64,000 bases of DNA from Lawsonibacter celer (GCF_014281125.1 NZ_JACOEA010000001.1:558001-622000), one strand, 5' to 3'. Positions 45,386 to 54,545 are shown, counted from the stretch's first letter. The notes: generated by a model from the letters alone, not told the origin. Numbers and translations: made by a program.

Positions 45386-47182
45386 ATGCTGCTGTCCGCG
45401 GAACAAGTGAGCAAGACCTATGGGGATCGCACTGTGTTGGATCAGGTATCCTTTTATCTGGAGCCGGGAGACAAGGTCGGGGTCATCGGCCTCAACGGCA
45501 CGGGCAAATCCACGCTGCTGCGCCTGTTGGCCGGAGCGGAGGAGCCGGACGAGGGCCGGGTGAGCCGGGACCCCAATGTGCGCCTGGAGTACCTGCCCCA
45601 GAACCCCTCCTATGAGCCGGAGGAGAGCGTGCTAGAGCATGTGCTGCGCGGACTCTCCTCCGAAGCCAGGGAGCTGGCGGAGTACGAGGCCAAAACGGTG
45701 CTCACCCGTCTGGGGATGACCGGCTTTGACCGCAGGATGGGCGGCCTCTCCGGTGGGGAGCGCCGGCGGACCGCTCTGGCCGCTGCCCTCTCCCGCCCCT
45801 GCGATGTGCTGATCCTGGACGAGCCCACCAACCATCTGGACAGCGACATGGTGGAGTGGCTGGAAGAGTACCTGCGCGCCTGGAAGGGGGCGCTGCTTAT
45901 GGTGACCCACGACCGCTATTTTCTGGAGCGGGTCACCCAAAAACTGGCCGAAGTAGAACAGGGAAAACTCTACCTCCATCCGGGCAATTACGACGACTAT
46001 CTGGAGCGCAAAGCTCTGCGGGAGGAGAGCCAGAGGGCCTCAGAGCGCAAACGGCAGTCCATTCTGCGGCGGGAGTACCAGTGGGTGCTCCAGGGCCCCA
46101 CGGCCCGGGGCACGAAAAGCCGGGAACGGCTGGAGCGCTACGAAGCCCTCAGAGCCCAATCCGCTCCGGAAGAGCGTGCTTCCCTTGAGCTGTCCGCCCG
46201 GGCCAGCCGGCTGGGCAAAAAGACCATCGCACTTCACGGGGTATGCAAATCCTTTGGTGGGAAAAGCGTCCTGCGGGATTTCGGCTGCACCCTGCTGCGG
46301 GATGACCGCATCGGCATTGTGGGCCCCAACGGCAGCGGCAAGTCCACCCTGCTCAATCTGATCGCCGGGCGTCTGACCCCGGACAGCGGAGCGATTGAGA
46401 TCGGCGAGACCGTGCGCATCGGCTACTTCTCTCAGGAAAATCCGCCCATTGATGAATCTGTGCGGGTCATTGACTATGTGAAGGAAATCGGCAACCGGAT
46501 CGAGACACCGGCGGGTATGCTCACGGCGTCCCAGCTGCTGGAGCAGTTTCTCTTCCCCGATCAGGTGCAGTGGAGCCCGGTCTATAAGCTCTCCGGCGGG
46601 GAGCGGCGGCGGCTCTTTCTGTTGGCTGTACTGGCCGCCGCGCCCAATGTGCTGCTGCTGGACGAGCCCACCAATGACCTGGACCTGCAAACCCTCTCGA
46701 TTTTAGAAGATTACCTCTCGTGCTTCCCCGGCGCCGTGCTCGCCGTCTCCCACGACCGATTCTTTCTGGACCGGGTGTGCCGCCGGGTCTTTGCGGTGGA
46801 GGGCAACGGCGTGGTACGCGCCTACCCCGGGGGTTACAGCGAATACTGGGATGCCCGTCGATCCGCTGAAAAGGCTAAGACGTCTAAACCGAGCCCGGAG
46901 AAAAAGAGCGAACGGTCGGCCGGGCCCAAACGGCTGAGGTTTTCCTTCCAGGAGCAGCGGGATTTTGAGCGCATCGATGCCGAAATTGCCGCTCTGGAGG
47001 AACATCTGTCCCAGGTGCGCCGCGAGCAGGAAGAAAAGTCCAGTGATTATATCGCCCTCCAGGTGCTCCAAGAGCAGCAGGAGCAGCTGGAGGCCAAATT
47101 GGAGGAAAAAATGGAACGTTGGATGTACTTAACCGATCTGGCAGAACAGATGGAGCGGCAGAAGAATGGAGGTCCGCAGTGA
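45386..47182 (+). CDS. ABC-F family ATPase
   Basis: ABC-F proteins have two ATP-binding cassettes and no membrane domain; they act on ribosomes in translation or antibiotic protection. The ATG at 45386 has GAGGGAT upstream, giving 598 residues. Walker A motifs are GLNGTGKST (near 35) and GPNGSGKST (near 320), signatures are LSGGERRR in both halves, and Walker B strands LILDEPTNHLD and LLLDEPTNDLD. The interdomain linker lies near 240-275 and a C-terminal coiled coil (about 530-598) resembles Uup. A specific drug target cannot be deduced. The stop overlaps the next gene's GTG start. Confidence 0.92.
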   Translation: MLLSAEQVSKTYGDRTVLDQVSFYLEPGDKVGVIGLNGTGKSTLLRLLAGAEEPDEGRVSRDPNVRLEYLPQNPSYEPEESVLEHVLRGLSSEARELAEYEAKTVLTRLGMTGFDRRMGGLSGGERRRTALAAALSRPCDVLILDEPTNHLDSDMVEWLEEYLRAWKGALLMVTHDRYFLERVTQKLAEVEQGKLYLHPGNYDDYLERKALREESQRASERKRQSILRREYQWVLQGPTARGTKSRERLERYEALRAQSAPEERASLELSARASRLGKKTIALHGVCKSFGGKSVLRDFGCTLLRDDRIGIVGPNGSGKSTLLNLIAGRLTPDSGAIEIGETVRIGYFSQENPPIDESVRVIDYVKEIGNRIETPAGMLTASQLLEQFLFPDQVQWSPVYKLSGGERRRLFLLAVLAAAPNVLLLDEPTNDLDLQTLSILEDYLSCFPGAVLAVSHDRFFLDRVCRRVFAVEGNGVVRAYPGGYSEYWDARRSAEKAKTSKPSPEKKSERSAGPKRLRFSFQEQRDFERIDAEIAALEEHLSQVRREQEEKSSDYIALQVLQEQQEQLEAKLEEKMERWMYLTDLAEQMERQKNGGPQ

Positions 47183-48960
47183 CTGGGGCCCGTCGGACCA
47201 CTGCCGCCCTTGTTCTGGCGGCTTTCATTTCCCTGCTGTGCGTTTCCGCCAGCGGGGCGGAGCAGACCCGCAGGATCCCCTTCCGGGCCGTATGGGTGCC
47301 TACGGTATACAATCTGGATTATCCCAGCCGCGCCACTACCGACCCTGAGGCGCTCAAGCGCGAGGCGGATGAGATTCTCCAAAAATGCGTCCAGATGGGC
47401 ATGACCGCGGTGATCCTTCAGGTGCGCCCCTCCTGCGACGCGCTGTATCCCTCAAAGCTCTTTCCCTGGAGCCGCTATCTCACCGGCACGGCGGGAACTG
47501 CTCCCTCCGGCGGCTTCGACCCGCTGGACTACTGGGTGACGCAGGCCCACCGGCTGGGGCTGGAGCTCCACGCCTGGCTCAACCCCTTCCGCGTGACCAC
47601 CTCGGAGTATGACCGCCTGCCTGCGGACAGCCCGGCGGCACAGCATCCGGACTGGGTGGTCAAGTATAACGGAGGTTCCTATCTGAATCCCGGCCTGCCT
47701 GAGGTACGGGAGCTGGTGGTCCAGGGCGCGGAGGAGCTGCTGCGCAGCTATCCCCTGGACGGGATCCATCTGGACGACTACTTTTATCCGGGCAGCGATT
47801 TTGACGATGCTGAAGCCTATGCGGCCTACGGCGGCGGCTTCCGAACTATCGGGGACTGGAGACGCAATAATATCAATCTTTTAATTCAATCCCTGGACCG
47901 CCGCCTACACGCCATTGACCCGGAGCTCTCCTTTGGGGTCAGCCCTTCCGGTGTTTGGGCAGATCGAAGCAGCCAGCCCGAGGGGTCGCCTACCACGGGC
48001 GGCTATGAGAGCTATTACGCCGCCTACGCCGACAGCCGCAAATGGGTCAAAGAGGGTTGGGTGGACTACATCTGTCCGCAAATTTACTGGTACATAGGCC
48101 ACCCCAGTATGGACTATGCGGCCATCGCGCGCTGGTGGGCGGACACGGTAAAGGGGACGGATGTGGCCCTCTATATCGGCATGGCGGACTATCAGGCCGG
48201 AAAGAGCGACCCTTCCGATCCCTGGTACGGCACCAAGGCAATCCGGGGCCAGCTCGACCTGAATCGCACCCTGCCGCAAGTAGCCGGCGAGGTTCATTTC
48301 CGCTACTCCTACCTTGTCAAGTCCCAGGAGCTGTTTACCCTGTACCGCAGGACCTACCTGTCTGAGGAATCCAGGCCCAGCCTAGCCGGCAAGCAGGCCT
48401 ATGTGGAGGGTTCCGGCGGGCTGTTCCGGCCGGAGGCGCCCCTCAGCCGTGGGGAGGCCGCGGCCCTTCTGGCCAGGCTGAGCACAGATGCGTCCGGCAG
48501 GCCCATATACACCGGGACCGAGGCCGCCCCCTTCTTCCCGGATGTCCCGGCCGCCGCCTGGTATGCACCTTACATTTCCTTTGTCACCCGCTGGGGTATT
48601 GCCAACGGCTATCTGGACGGAACTTTTCGGCCGGAGGCCTCTATCAGCCGGTCGGAGCTGCTGAAGCTGCTCTGCGCCTATTTTGACCCAGAGTCCGTCT
48701 CTGCCGCTCCCTTTTCTGACATTCCTCAGGGACACTGGGCGGCAGAAATCATTGCCTGGGCAGCGGAACAGGGATGGATTTCCGGATATCCGGACGGCAC
48801 CTTCCGTCCGGAGCAAACAGTCTCTCGGGCTGAGGCAGTGAAAATGATTAACCGCGCTCTGGGTCGGGCGGACGCTATGGGGACGCAGTCCCCATTCCCC
48901 GATGTCCCGCTCTCTCACTGGGCCTGTGGGGCCATCCGGGCTGCGACCAGCCCTTCCTGA
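47179..48960 (+). CDS. Secreted family-10-like glycosyl hydrolase with S-layer homology domains
   Basis: I chose the GTG at 47179, overlapping the upstream stop (GTGA), because GGAGG lies 7 nt before it. It gives 593 residues with signal peptide (TTAALVLAAFISLLCVSASGA). Residues 30-370 match the GHL10/DUF187 domain (FRAVWVPTVYNLDYPS, LHAWLNPFRV, YPLDGIHLDDYFYP, ICPQIYWYIGH). Two SLH repeats follow (FPDVPAAAWYAPYISFV, FSDIPQGHWAAEIIAWA) and the start of a third (FPDVPLSHWACGAIRAA), which ends abruptly at residue 593. It is probably attached to the cell wall and acts on peptidoglycan or a polysaccharide. Confidence 0.9.
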   Translation: MTGARRTTAALVLAAFISLLCVSASGAEQTRRIPFRAVWVPTVYNLDYPSRATTDPEALKREADEILQKCVQMGMTAVILQVRPSCDALYPSKLFPWSRYLTGTAGTAPSGGFDPLDYWVTQAHRLGLELHAWLNPFRVTTSEYDRLPADSPAAQHPDWVVKYNGGSYLNPGLPEVRELVVQGAEELLRSYPLDGIHLDDYFYPGSDFDDAEAYAAYGGGFRTIGDWRRNNINLLIQSLDRRLHAIDPELSFGVSPSGVWADRSSQPEGSPTTGGYESYYAAYADSRKWVKEGWVDYICPQIYWYIGHPSMDYAAIARWWADTVKGTDVALYIGMADYQAGKSDPSDPWYGTKAIRGQLDLNRTLPQVAGEVHFRYSYLVKSQELFTLYRRTYLSEESRPSLAGKQAYVEGSGGLFRPEAPLSRGEAAALLARLSTDASGRPIYTGTEAAPFFPDVPAAAWYAPYISFVTRWGIANGYLDGTFRPEASISRSELLKLLCAYFDPESVSAAPFSDIPQGHWAAEIIAWAAEQGWISGYPDGTFRPEQTVSRAEAVKMINRALGRADAMGTQSPFPDVPLSHWACGAIRAATSPS

Positions 48961-49031
48961 AAGTTGGGGTTTTTATGTATACTTTTCCTCCTGCCGGTCA
49001 CACTAAGGCCGGTGAAAGCGAGGTGAGCTCC

Positions 49032-49160
49032 ATGTCCAATGAGAATAACAACCGCAAAAATGCCCAGAATCAGGCCCAGAACCAGAAAAAGGGCGAATCC
49101 GCTCAGAACAAAAAGCGGGAGCAGGCACAGAATAAGAGTGAGCGTCAACAGCAGTTCTAA
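49032..49160 (+). CDS. Small Asn/Gln/Lys-rich protein
   Basis: A 42-residue product made almost only of Asn, Gln, Lys, Glu, Arg, Ala and Ser (MSNENNNRKNAQNQAQNQKK) follows GAGGTGAGCTCC. Composition recalls gamma-type small acid-soluble spore proteins, but no family motif is certain. It is followed directly by a strong terminator, and the codon pattern and ribosome-binding site support a real gene. Confidence 0.6.
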   Translation: MSNENNNRKNAQNQAQNQKKGESAQNKKREQAQNKSERQQQF

Positions 49161-49162
49161 CG

Positions 49163-49204
49163 CCGTAAAGGGGGACGGGAGTGATTTCCCGTCCCCCTTT
49201 ACGG
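49163..49204. terminator. Strong terminator after the small protein gene
   Basis: An 18-bp perfect stem (CCGTAAAGGGGGACGGGA and complement) with a short loop begins 3 bp after the stop. Confidence 0.85.
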
Positions 49205-49333
49205 TCCTCCGCAGACGGAAAATTTAGCGATCTAATGGTTTACGGTTGTGGTTTCCTGTGGTACAATGTCTTTAAAATAATCGCCGATTCCCAGGCAGGG
49301 GGCTTGCATTTGTCTGAAAGGAGTCATAGATGT

Positions 49334-49648
49334 ATGGCAAAGACGGAGCGGAATCTCGCGCTGTATGAGACCATTCTAAAGCTGAAGGACGCGGAGGAGT
49401 GCTGCCGCTTTTTCGAAGACCTGTGCACTCCGGTAGAACTGCGCGCCATGGAGCAGCGCTTTGACGTTGCGGTCTACCTTCAGCAGGGAAAGGTCTACCT
49501 GGATATCTTGGAAAAGACGGGAGCCAGCAGCGCGACCATCAGCCGCGTCCGCCGCTCTACGCTGGACAATGGGGCGGGCGGCGTCATGCGGGACGTCATT
49601 CTCCGGTCCGGTCTGGGCGCCGGCGGGCCGCAGCCCTCCGGAAAATAG
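49334..49648 (+). CDS. YerC/YecD-family TrpR-related DNA-binding protein, second copy
   Basis: The ATG at 49334 follows GAAAGGAGTC at useful spacing and gives 104 residues. The core is close to the 17370-17678 protein (LKDAEECCRFFEDLCTPVEL, EKTGASSATISRV), but the C-terminal tail diverges (GAGGVMRDVILRSGLGAGGP). It is a single-gene unit closed by a terminator. Whether the two copies bind the same operator is unknown. Confidence 0.85.
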   Translation: MAKTERNLALYETILKLKDAEECCRFFEDLCTPVELRAMEQRFDVAVYLQQGKVYLDILEKTGASSATISRVRRSTLDNGAGGVMRDVILRSGLGAGGPQPSGK

Positions 49649-49656
49649 CCGAAACC

Positions 49657-49693
49657 GCAGGGCCGCATAGGGATTTTCCCTATGCGGCCCTGC
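49657..49693. terminator. Bidirectional 17-bp terminator
   Basis: GCAGGGCCGCATAGGGA and its exact complement enclose TTT between the convergent yerC-like and amidohydrolase genes. Confidence 0.85.
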
Positions 49694-49699
49694 TTCACT

Positions 49700-50542
49700 T
49701 TATTCGTCCAGCAGTCTCCGGGCATTTTCCCCCAGAATCGCTGTGCGCACTTCTTCCGTCATCGGCAGCCCACGCAGCCAAGCCAAATCAGCCGCCGGAC
49801 TGCCCCAGGGGCTGTCGGAGCCAAACAGGATGCGTCCGGCCCCAAATTGCTCCGCCATGCGCAGAAACCGAGTCTGGTCCAGCAATTCCAGCGGTACCTT
49901 GGGCGGAACATCCGGATTCAGCGGCGTAAGCCGCCCTAAGGAGAACGAAGTATCCAGATAGGCCGCTGTATCCGCCAGCAGTTCCTCAGCCTCCTCCCAG
50001 CAGCGCCAGCCCCCCATATGGGCCAGCACCAGTCTGACCGGCCCCACTTGGCGCAGCGCATTGCGCGCCATTTGCGGAGTGCAGCGTGCCAAGCCAGGCA
50101 TTCCGACATCCATACCGGTGTGTGTAACCGCCACCAGGCCAAGTGCGCCGGCCCGCTCCAGAATACGCAGGTAGCGGGGGTCGTCCAGGTCCGTATCCTG
50201 AAAGGCCGGATGCAGCTTGACTCCCTTCAGTCCCAGGGCCGCGATCCGATCCAGTTCCTGCTTCCAATCGGAAAAATCCGGGTGAATGCACCCAAAGGAG
50301 AAGAGCCCCTCCCCCGCCTGATTGAGCCGGGCGGCAGAGTCATTGATGTGAGGGACCTGCTGAGGAGTCGTCGCCACCGGCAGGACAACCGTCAGGTCGA
50401 CTCCGGCCGCCCGCATGGAGGCGCGCAGGCCGGCCGCCGTTCCGTCCGAAAAGGCCTGAAGGTGATTTAAGGCTGTCAATTTTTGAATCGCTCTGTCTGC
50501 AATCTCATCCGGAAAGAGATGCGCGTGAAAATCAATGACCAC
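49700..50542 (-). CDS. Amidohydrolase 2-family TIM-barrel metal hydrolase
   Basis: The roughly 280-residue protein starts with the metal motif DFHAHLFPDE, has a central lysine strand GLKGVKLHPAFQDTD (near 105), VTHTGM near 140, LAHMGGW near 172 and a terminal catalytic Asp in FGSDSPWG near 243. These are the features of amidohydrolase 2 decarboxylases and hydrolases. The substrate is not predictable. GTG at 50542 is preferred over TTG at 50548 because GAGG is 9 nt upstream of GTG but only 3 nt from TTG. Confidence 0.88.
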   Translation of the reverse strand: MVIDFHAHLFPDEIADRAIQKLTALNHLQAFSDGTAAGLRASMRAAGVDLTVVLPVATTPQQVPHINDSAARLNQAGEGLFSFGCIHPDFSDWKQELDRIAALGLKGVKLHPAFQDTDLDDPRYLRILERAGALGLVAVTHTGMDVGMPGLARCTPQMARNALRQVGPVRLVLAHMGGWRCWEEAEELLADTAAYLDTSFSLGRLTPLNPDVPPKVPLELLDQTRFLRMAEQFGAGRILFGSDSPWGSPAADLAWLRGLPMTEEVRTAILGENARRLLDE

Positions 50543-50631
50543 TTCCAATCGCCTCGCTTAAAAAGAACGCTGTGGGTACCCTTCTCCGGATACGCCACAG
50601 CGTTTTTACGCAGGAAGCCAAACCCCGGCGT

Positions 50632-51087
50632 CTACTTTTCCTCCAAGAGCTTGGACAGCTCCGACATAAAGGTGCTGATATCCTTAAACTGGCGGTAGAC
50701 GGAGGCAAAGCGCACATAGGCCACCTCGTCCACATTCTTCAGGCGTTCCATCACCAGTTCGCCAATCTTGGCCGTTGGAATCTCCCGGTCCATGGCATTT
50801 TGGAGCGCCTGCTCAATCTCGTCCGCGATCTCCTCCAGCTTGCTGAAGGGAACCGGGCGCTTTTCACAGGCACGGAGCATGCCGTTGAGCACCTTGTTCT
50901 TGTCAAAGGTCTGGCGGCTACCATCCTTTTTCACCACCACCAGGGGCAGGCTCTCCATAGTCTCATAGGTTGTAAAGCGCTTGTGGCACTCCAGGCACTC
51001 ACGGCGGCGGCGGATGCTGGCCCCCTCGTCCGATGGGCGCGAGTCCACCACTTTGCTCTCCGGATGGGCACAAAACGGGCATCTCAT
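50632..51087 (-). CDS. nrdR: Ribonucleotide reductase regulator NrdR
   Basis: NrdR represses ribonucleotide reductase genes when bound to dATP/ATP. The 151-residue protein begins with the zinc ribbon [22 protein letters not shown] (Cys 3, 6, with the second pair CLECHKRF near 31-34), followed by the ATP-cone domain with [12 protein letters not shown] near 50. Length and motifs are standard. The ATG at 51087 is the family start; a longer frame upstream is not needed. No nrd gene is in this window. Confidence 0.96.
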   Translation of the reverse strand: MRCPFCAHPESKVVDSRPSDEGASIRRRRECLECHKRFTTYETMESLPLVVVKKDGSRQTFDKNKVLNGMLRACEKRPVPFSKLEEIADEIEQALQNAMDREIPTAKIGELVMERLKNVDEVAYVRFASVYRQFKDISTFMSELSKLLEEK

Positions 51088-51202
51088 CGTATATACCTCC
51101 CGATCTTTCTCTGTCTGTTCCGCAGTGTGTAACGCCTGTCCCACAGGCATAGGCCTTTCCAAAGAAAAAAGTCGTCGCGAACAAAACCTGTCCACGACGA
51201 CT

Positions 51203-51276
51203 TGGCAGCGGGAGAAGGATTCGAACCCTCACAAACAGAGTCAGAGTCTGTCGTGCTACCCTTACACAATCCCGCT
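51203..51276 (-). tRNA. trnQ: tRNA-Gln (CTG)
   Basis: Acceptor AGCGGGA/TCCCGCT, anticodon stem ACAGA/TCTGT with loop CTCTGAC giving CTG, T-loop TTCGAAT, discriminator G and encoded CCA. It stands alone upstream of nrdR. Confidence 0.92.
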
Positions 51277-51386
51277 ATCTGTGCCCGCTATCGCAGGCGC
51301 AGGATTTATTATACCAAAAGATGTCGATTTGTCAAGGCCTATCCATAAATTTTTTTATCAGCGGACTAAGGCCACCGCAAAAGCCC

Positions 51387-52088
51387 TCAGGCCTCCGCGC
51401 TTCCCGCCTGGAAGCCCACCAGATCATCCACTGGCAGGGAGAAGAGGATTCCTCTCGCCTCCGTAAGCAATCCGGCCGCCTTGTTGATCGCGCTCATCAG
51501 CGCCCGCTTCTGCGTCTCCGGCGTCAAAATTGCCACAACCTCTTTCTCCGGCTGGAGTGTGAAGCCCAGAAGATTCTCCGTGTCCTCCATTCCCACCCGG
51601 CGTGCGTGGAGCACCGTTCCGCCTCTGGCCCCTTCCCCGCGGGCGGCGTCCATAACGGCATCCAGGCTGCCCCGGTTGACGATTGTCAAAATCAGAGCGT
51701 ATTTACTGTTGGTATCCATAGGCTTCTCATCTCCTTCTTTTTCATGATCCGGCAGATTCTCCGGCCGGCACAAAATCTGCGGCACCTGTCCGCTGACTCC
51801 CGAGAGGGGTACGGTGAACACAATGCCTTGCCCGGGGCTGCTGAAGCGGAATTTTTCATCCGCCAGGCGGATCACAGTCTCCACCCGCCGGTCCGGCACC
51901 AATGTGATGACCACGTCCTTCTCCGTCTCCGACAGCCCAAAGTAATCCAGAATAACAGAAGTTGCTGTTCCCCGGCCCATACACAGATAATCAAAATGCA
52001 GGCGCTGGGCACGGTAGAGACTCACCGCGGCAGCCCCCTTTCCCCGGTCTACGATGGTCACCAGCATTTTCAAGCGCGCATACCGCAT
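51387..52088 (-). CDS. Tandem PII-like signal protein coupled to a DUF1538 membrane protein
   Basis: The 233-residue protein has two ferredoxin-like PII-type repeats: residues 1-95 (KMLVTIVDRGKGAAAVSLYR ... ILDYFGLSETEKDVVITLVP) and 125-220 (YALILTIVNRGSLDAVMDAA ... LLGFTLQPEKEVVAILTPE). Each has the strand-helix-strand pattern but none of the canonical T-loop uridylylation site. The ATG overlaps the stop of the DUF1538 gene (TGATG), so it probably regulates that membrane protein in response to a nucleotide or metabolite, as PII does for AmtB. Confidence 0.78.
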   Translation of the reverse strand: MRYARLKMLVTIVDRGKGAAAVSLYRAQRLHFDYLCMGRGTATSVILDYFGLSETEKDVVITLVPDRRVETVIRLADEKFRFSSPGQGIVFTVPLSGVSGQVPQILCRPENLPDHEKEGDEKPMDTNSKYALILTIVNRGSLDAVMDAARGEGARGGTVLHARRVGMEDTENLLGFTLQPEKEVVAILTPETQKRALMSAINKAAGLLTEARGILFSLPVDDLVGFQAGSAEA

Positions 52089-53614
52089 CAAATCTCCACC
52101 TCCTCGTCATAGTCAATGATATCATCCACAAGTTCAATCTCCCGCTCCTCCGCCGGAGTGACCTCCCGGGTGGCGCAGATTTTGCGCTGGTAGAACAGGC
52201 CCAGCAGCTGAATGGTAATCAGCGGGGTCATGGCTACCATGGCCACCACGCCGAAGGCATCGGTCAGGATGTCCCTCCCCAGCGCCTCACAGGCCCCCAT
52301 GGTCAGGGGCAGCAGAAAGGTGGCTGTCATAGGGCCGGAGGCCACGCCGCCCGAGTCGAAGGCGATGGCCGTAAAGATTTTGGGTACAAAGCGGGTCAGG
52401 ATCAAGGCAACCGCGTAGCCGGGCACCAGGAGAACATAAATCGGGATCCCCAGCGTCACGCGCAGCATGGCCAGGCCGATGGACACGGCCACACCAATGG
52501 AGAGCGCCAGGCCGATGGCCTTCTGGGGGATGGCACCGCTGCTCACGTCTTCCACCTGCTTGTTCAGCACATGGACGGCCGGCTCCGCCGCTACGATGAA
52601 ATAGCCCACCACCATTCCGATGGGCACCAGAATCCACACATAGGGCAGGCGGGCCAGGGTCTGCCCCAGGTAGTAGCCTGCCGGCATGAATCCGACATTC
52701 GCGCCGGTCAGAAACAGCACCAAACCGATATAAGTATAGCCAATTCCCACCAGAATCTTGATCACCGAGCGGCGCTTCAGGCGTATGGAGACCAGTTGGA
52801 ACACCGCGAAGAATACCGCGATGGGGAGTAACCCCAGGGCCACCTCCTTCATGTAGGCGGGCAGTCCCTGAAGGAATTCCTGCCCGGCGGCCTGGGAATC
52901 CGTCACCATCGGGATGGCAAAGGGCGTATAGGCCACCTCGCTGGACTGATAGCACAGCCCGAGGATCATCACAGCCAAGATGGGCCCCACACTGCACAGG
53001 GCCACCATGCCGAAGCTGTCCTCTTCCCTGCCCTTTACGCTGGCCATACCGCTGCACAAAGCCATGATAAACGGCACCGTGATGGGGCCGGTGGTCACGC
53101 CGCCCGAGTCAAATGCCACGGCCAAAAATTCATTGGGCACAAAAATGGAAAGCAGAAACACCCCAATGTATAAGACCACAAGGGTCGTGCTCAGCGGGAT
53201 GTTAAAGCGGGTACGCAGCATGGCTGCCGCTAAAAACACGCCCACTCCAACCGCTACGGTCAGAATAATCACCATATCCGGTACGGCAGGCACCTGCCGC
53301 GCCAGCACCTGGAGATCCGGCTCGGCAATGGTGACCACGGCTCCAATCAGGAAGCAGATGACGACGACCATCGGAAGGCGGCGGCTGCCGCCCAGTTTCC
53401 GGCCCATCTGTTCGCCAATCGGCATCATAGCCATGTCAGCTCCCAGGGAGAAGAATCCCATTCCCACGATCAGCATCATGGCGCCAAGCAGAAACAGCAG
53501 CAGCGTGCCGATCGGCATGGGCGCCAGCGTAAAGCTCAGCACCAGTACGATCAGTGTAATGGGCAGAACCGAGGTTAACGATTCCGCAATTTTTTCTTTC
53601 AGTTTTTGCCGCAT
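52088..53614 (-). CDS. DUF1538 membrane protein with two repeated units
   Basis: The 508-residue protein has about 12-14 membrane helices in two homologous halves. Each half has the sequence AFDSGGVTTGPITVPFIMAL (near 167) or AFDSGGVASGPMTATFLLPL (near 415), with GRKLGGSRRLP-type loops. It resembles transport proteins of unknown substrate that pair with PII-like proteins. The start is preceded by GAGGTGCATTC. The gene order membrane protein-then-tandem PII indicates regulated transport, but the substrate is not known. Confidence 0.85.
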   Translation of the reverse strand: MRQKLKEKIAESLTSVLPITLIVLVLSFTLAPMPIGTLLLFLLGAMMLIVGMGFFSLGADMAMMPIGEQMGRKLGGSRRLPMVVVICFLIGAVVTIAEPDLQVLARQVPAVPDMVIILTVAVGVGVFLAAAMLRTRFNIPLSTTLVVLYIGVFLLSIFVPNEFLAVAFDSGGVTTGPITVPFIMALCSGMASVKGREEDSFGMVALCSVGPILAVMILGLCYQSSEVAYTPFAIPMVTDSQAAGQEFLQGLPAYMKEVALGLLPIAVFFAVFQLVSIRLKRRSVIKILVGIGYTYIGLVLFLTGANVGFMPAGYYLGQTLARLPYVWILVPIGMVVGYFIVAAEPAVHVLNKQVEDVSSGAIPQKAIGLALSIGVAVSIGLAMLRVTLGIPIYVLLVPGYAVALILTRFVPKIFTAIAFDSGGVASGPMTATFLLPLTMGACEALGRDILTDAFGVVAMVAMTPLITIQLLGLFYQRKICATREVTPAEEREIELVDDIIDYDEEVEI

Positions 53615-53722
53615 GAATGCACCTCACTTTGATCTGAAACAATTATTTCGTATGGAAATAAGTTTACCATAATCTCTGTGAGAACACAAGCTTTTTTCGT
53701 CAGCACGCCCCGATCCGGCCCG

Positions 53723-54325
53723 TTAGAATAGCTTCAAACGGTTATCCCCTCCCAATTGGTTCGGGATGATCCCCGCTCTATTCAAAACCGGCAGCAACGC
53801 TTGGAGGAGTACCACCAGCAACAAGGTGTAGATAGGCAGAGTAATGAGGTTTTTTACTCCGCTCCTGAACATGTAGTAAAGATAGCCCTTGCTGTAGAGC
53901 ATGGCACTCCAAAGAGCCCCCAAGAACACATTCTGCACATTGGTGAGCAGCTTGGCCAGAAAAATTTTACTCACGGTCACCCGGGTGCGGTAAAAAAACA
54001 GCGCGTAGGTAAAGCAGCCCAGCATTGTGGTGAGCATATAGCCCGGGAAATAGGGGGCGCCCTTGGAGCTGATCAGAAAGCTGAGGGTATCCTCCACCGC
54101 CCCGAAAAGCAGGGCTCCCAGAGGTCCATACACAAGAGCGCAGAGGGCCCGGGCCAGGAAGCTGAAGCTGATGCTCAGCGTCTCCGTCACCCGCACGGAA
54201 CAGTAGGAGAGCACAATACAGGCCGCCACCATCAGAGCGGCGAACACCATGCCGCGGACGCTGCGGAAGGATTTGAGGGCCTCCCGCCAGTAGGCAGGGG
54301 TAAAGGGAGTGGAAAAAATGGGCAT
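53723..54325 (-). CDS. folT: ECF transporter S component for folate
   Basis: FolT binds folate in the membrane and works with the shared EcfAA'T energising module, not encoded here. The ATG at 54325 with AAGAGGAGG upstream gives 200 residues and about six membrane helices (starting VRGMVFAALMVAACIVLSYC; GPLGALLFGAVEDTLSFLIS with its conserved Gly-rich bend). A THF riboswitch lies directly upstream, which independently supports folate as substrate. An upstream extension of the reading frame would overlap the riboswitch and is rejected. Confidence 0.92.
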   Translation of the reverse strand: MPIFSTPFTPAYWREALKSFRSVRGMVFAALMVAACIVLSYCSVRVTETLSISFSFLARALCALVYGPLGALLFGAVEDTLSFLISSKGAPYFPGYMLTTMLGCFTYALFFYRTRVTVSKIFLAKLLTNVQNVFLGALWSAMLYSKGYLYYMFRSGVKNLITLPIYTLLLVVLLQALLPVLNRAGIIPNQLGGDNRLKLF

Positions 54326-54403
54326 AAAAAGACCTCCTCTTGTTTTCGGCAGTCCAGTTTCCTGGAAACGCCGCACAAGGGGAGGCAAACCGACCCGGTA
54401 TGC

Positions 54404-54503
54404 GGCAGCGGGATGCGGAACGCGCACTGCAGCATGTTGCATTTCGTCCGGCGGACAACTCCCCGTCCCGCCGGCACTGGAACACGCGCGCTCCTACTCT
54501 GCC
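54404..54503 (-). promoter_or_regulatory. Tetrahydrofolate (THF) riboswitch
   Basis: On the minus strand the aptamer runs from GGCAGAGTAGG to GCATCCCGCTGCC, with the conserved internal segments GTGCCGGCGGGACGGGGAG and GCCGGACGAAA. These match the THF class I consensus (GGNAGAGUAG ... CGCAUCCGCUCC-like end). Downstream, CCTCCCCTTGT can pair with ACAAGAGGAGG at the folT ribosome-binding site with one mismatch, so folate binding probably hides the site and stops translation. Confidence 0.92.
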
Positions 54504-54515
54504 TGATTGAATCTT

Positions 54516-54544
54516 ACTATAGACTTTACCAGAGTAAAATGCAA
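54516..54544 (-). promoter_or_regulatory. folT promoter
   Basis: TTGCAT (54544-54539) and TATAGT (54521-54516) on the minus strand are separated by 17 bp, with start predicted just ahead of the riboswitch. Confidence 0.75.
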
Positions 54545-54545
54545 G

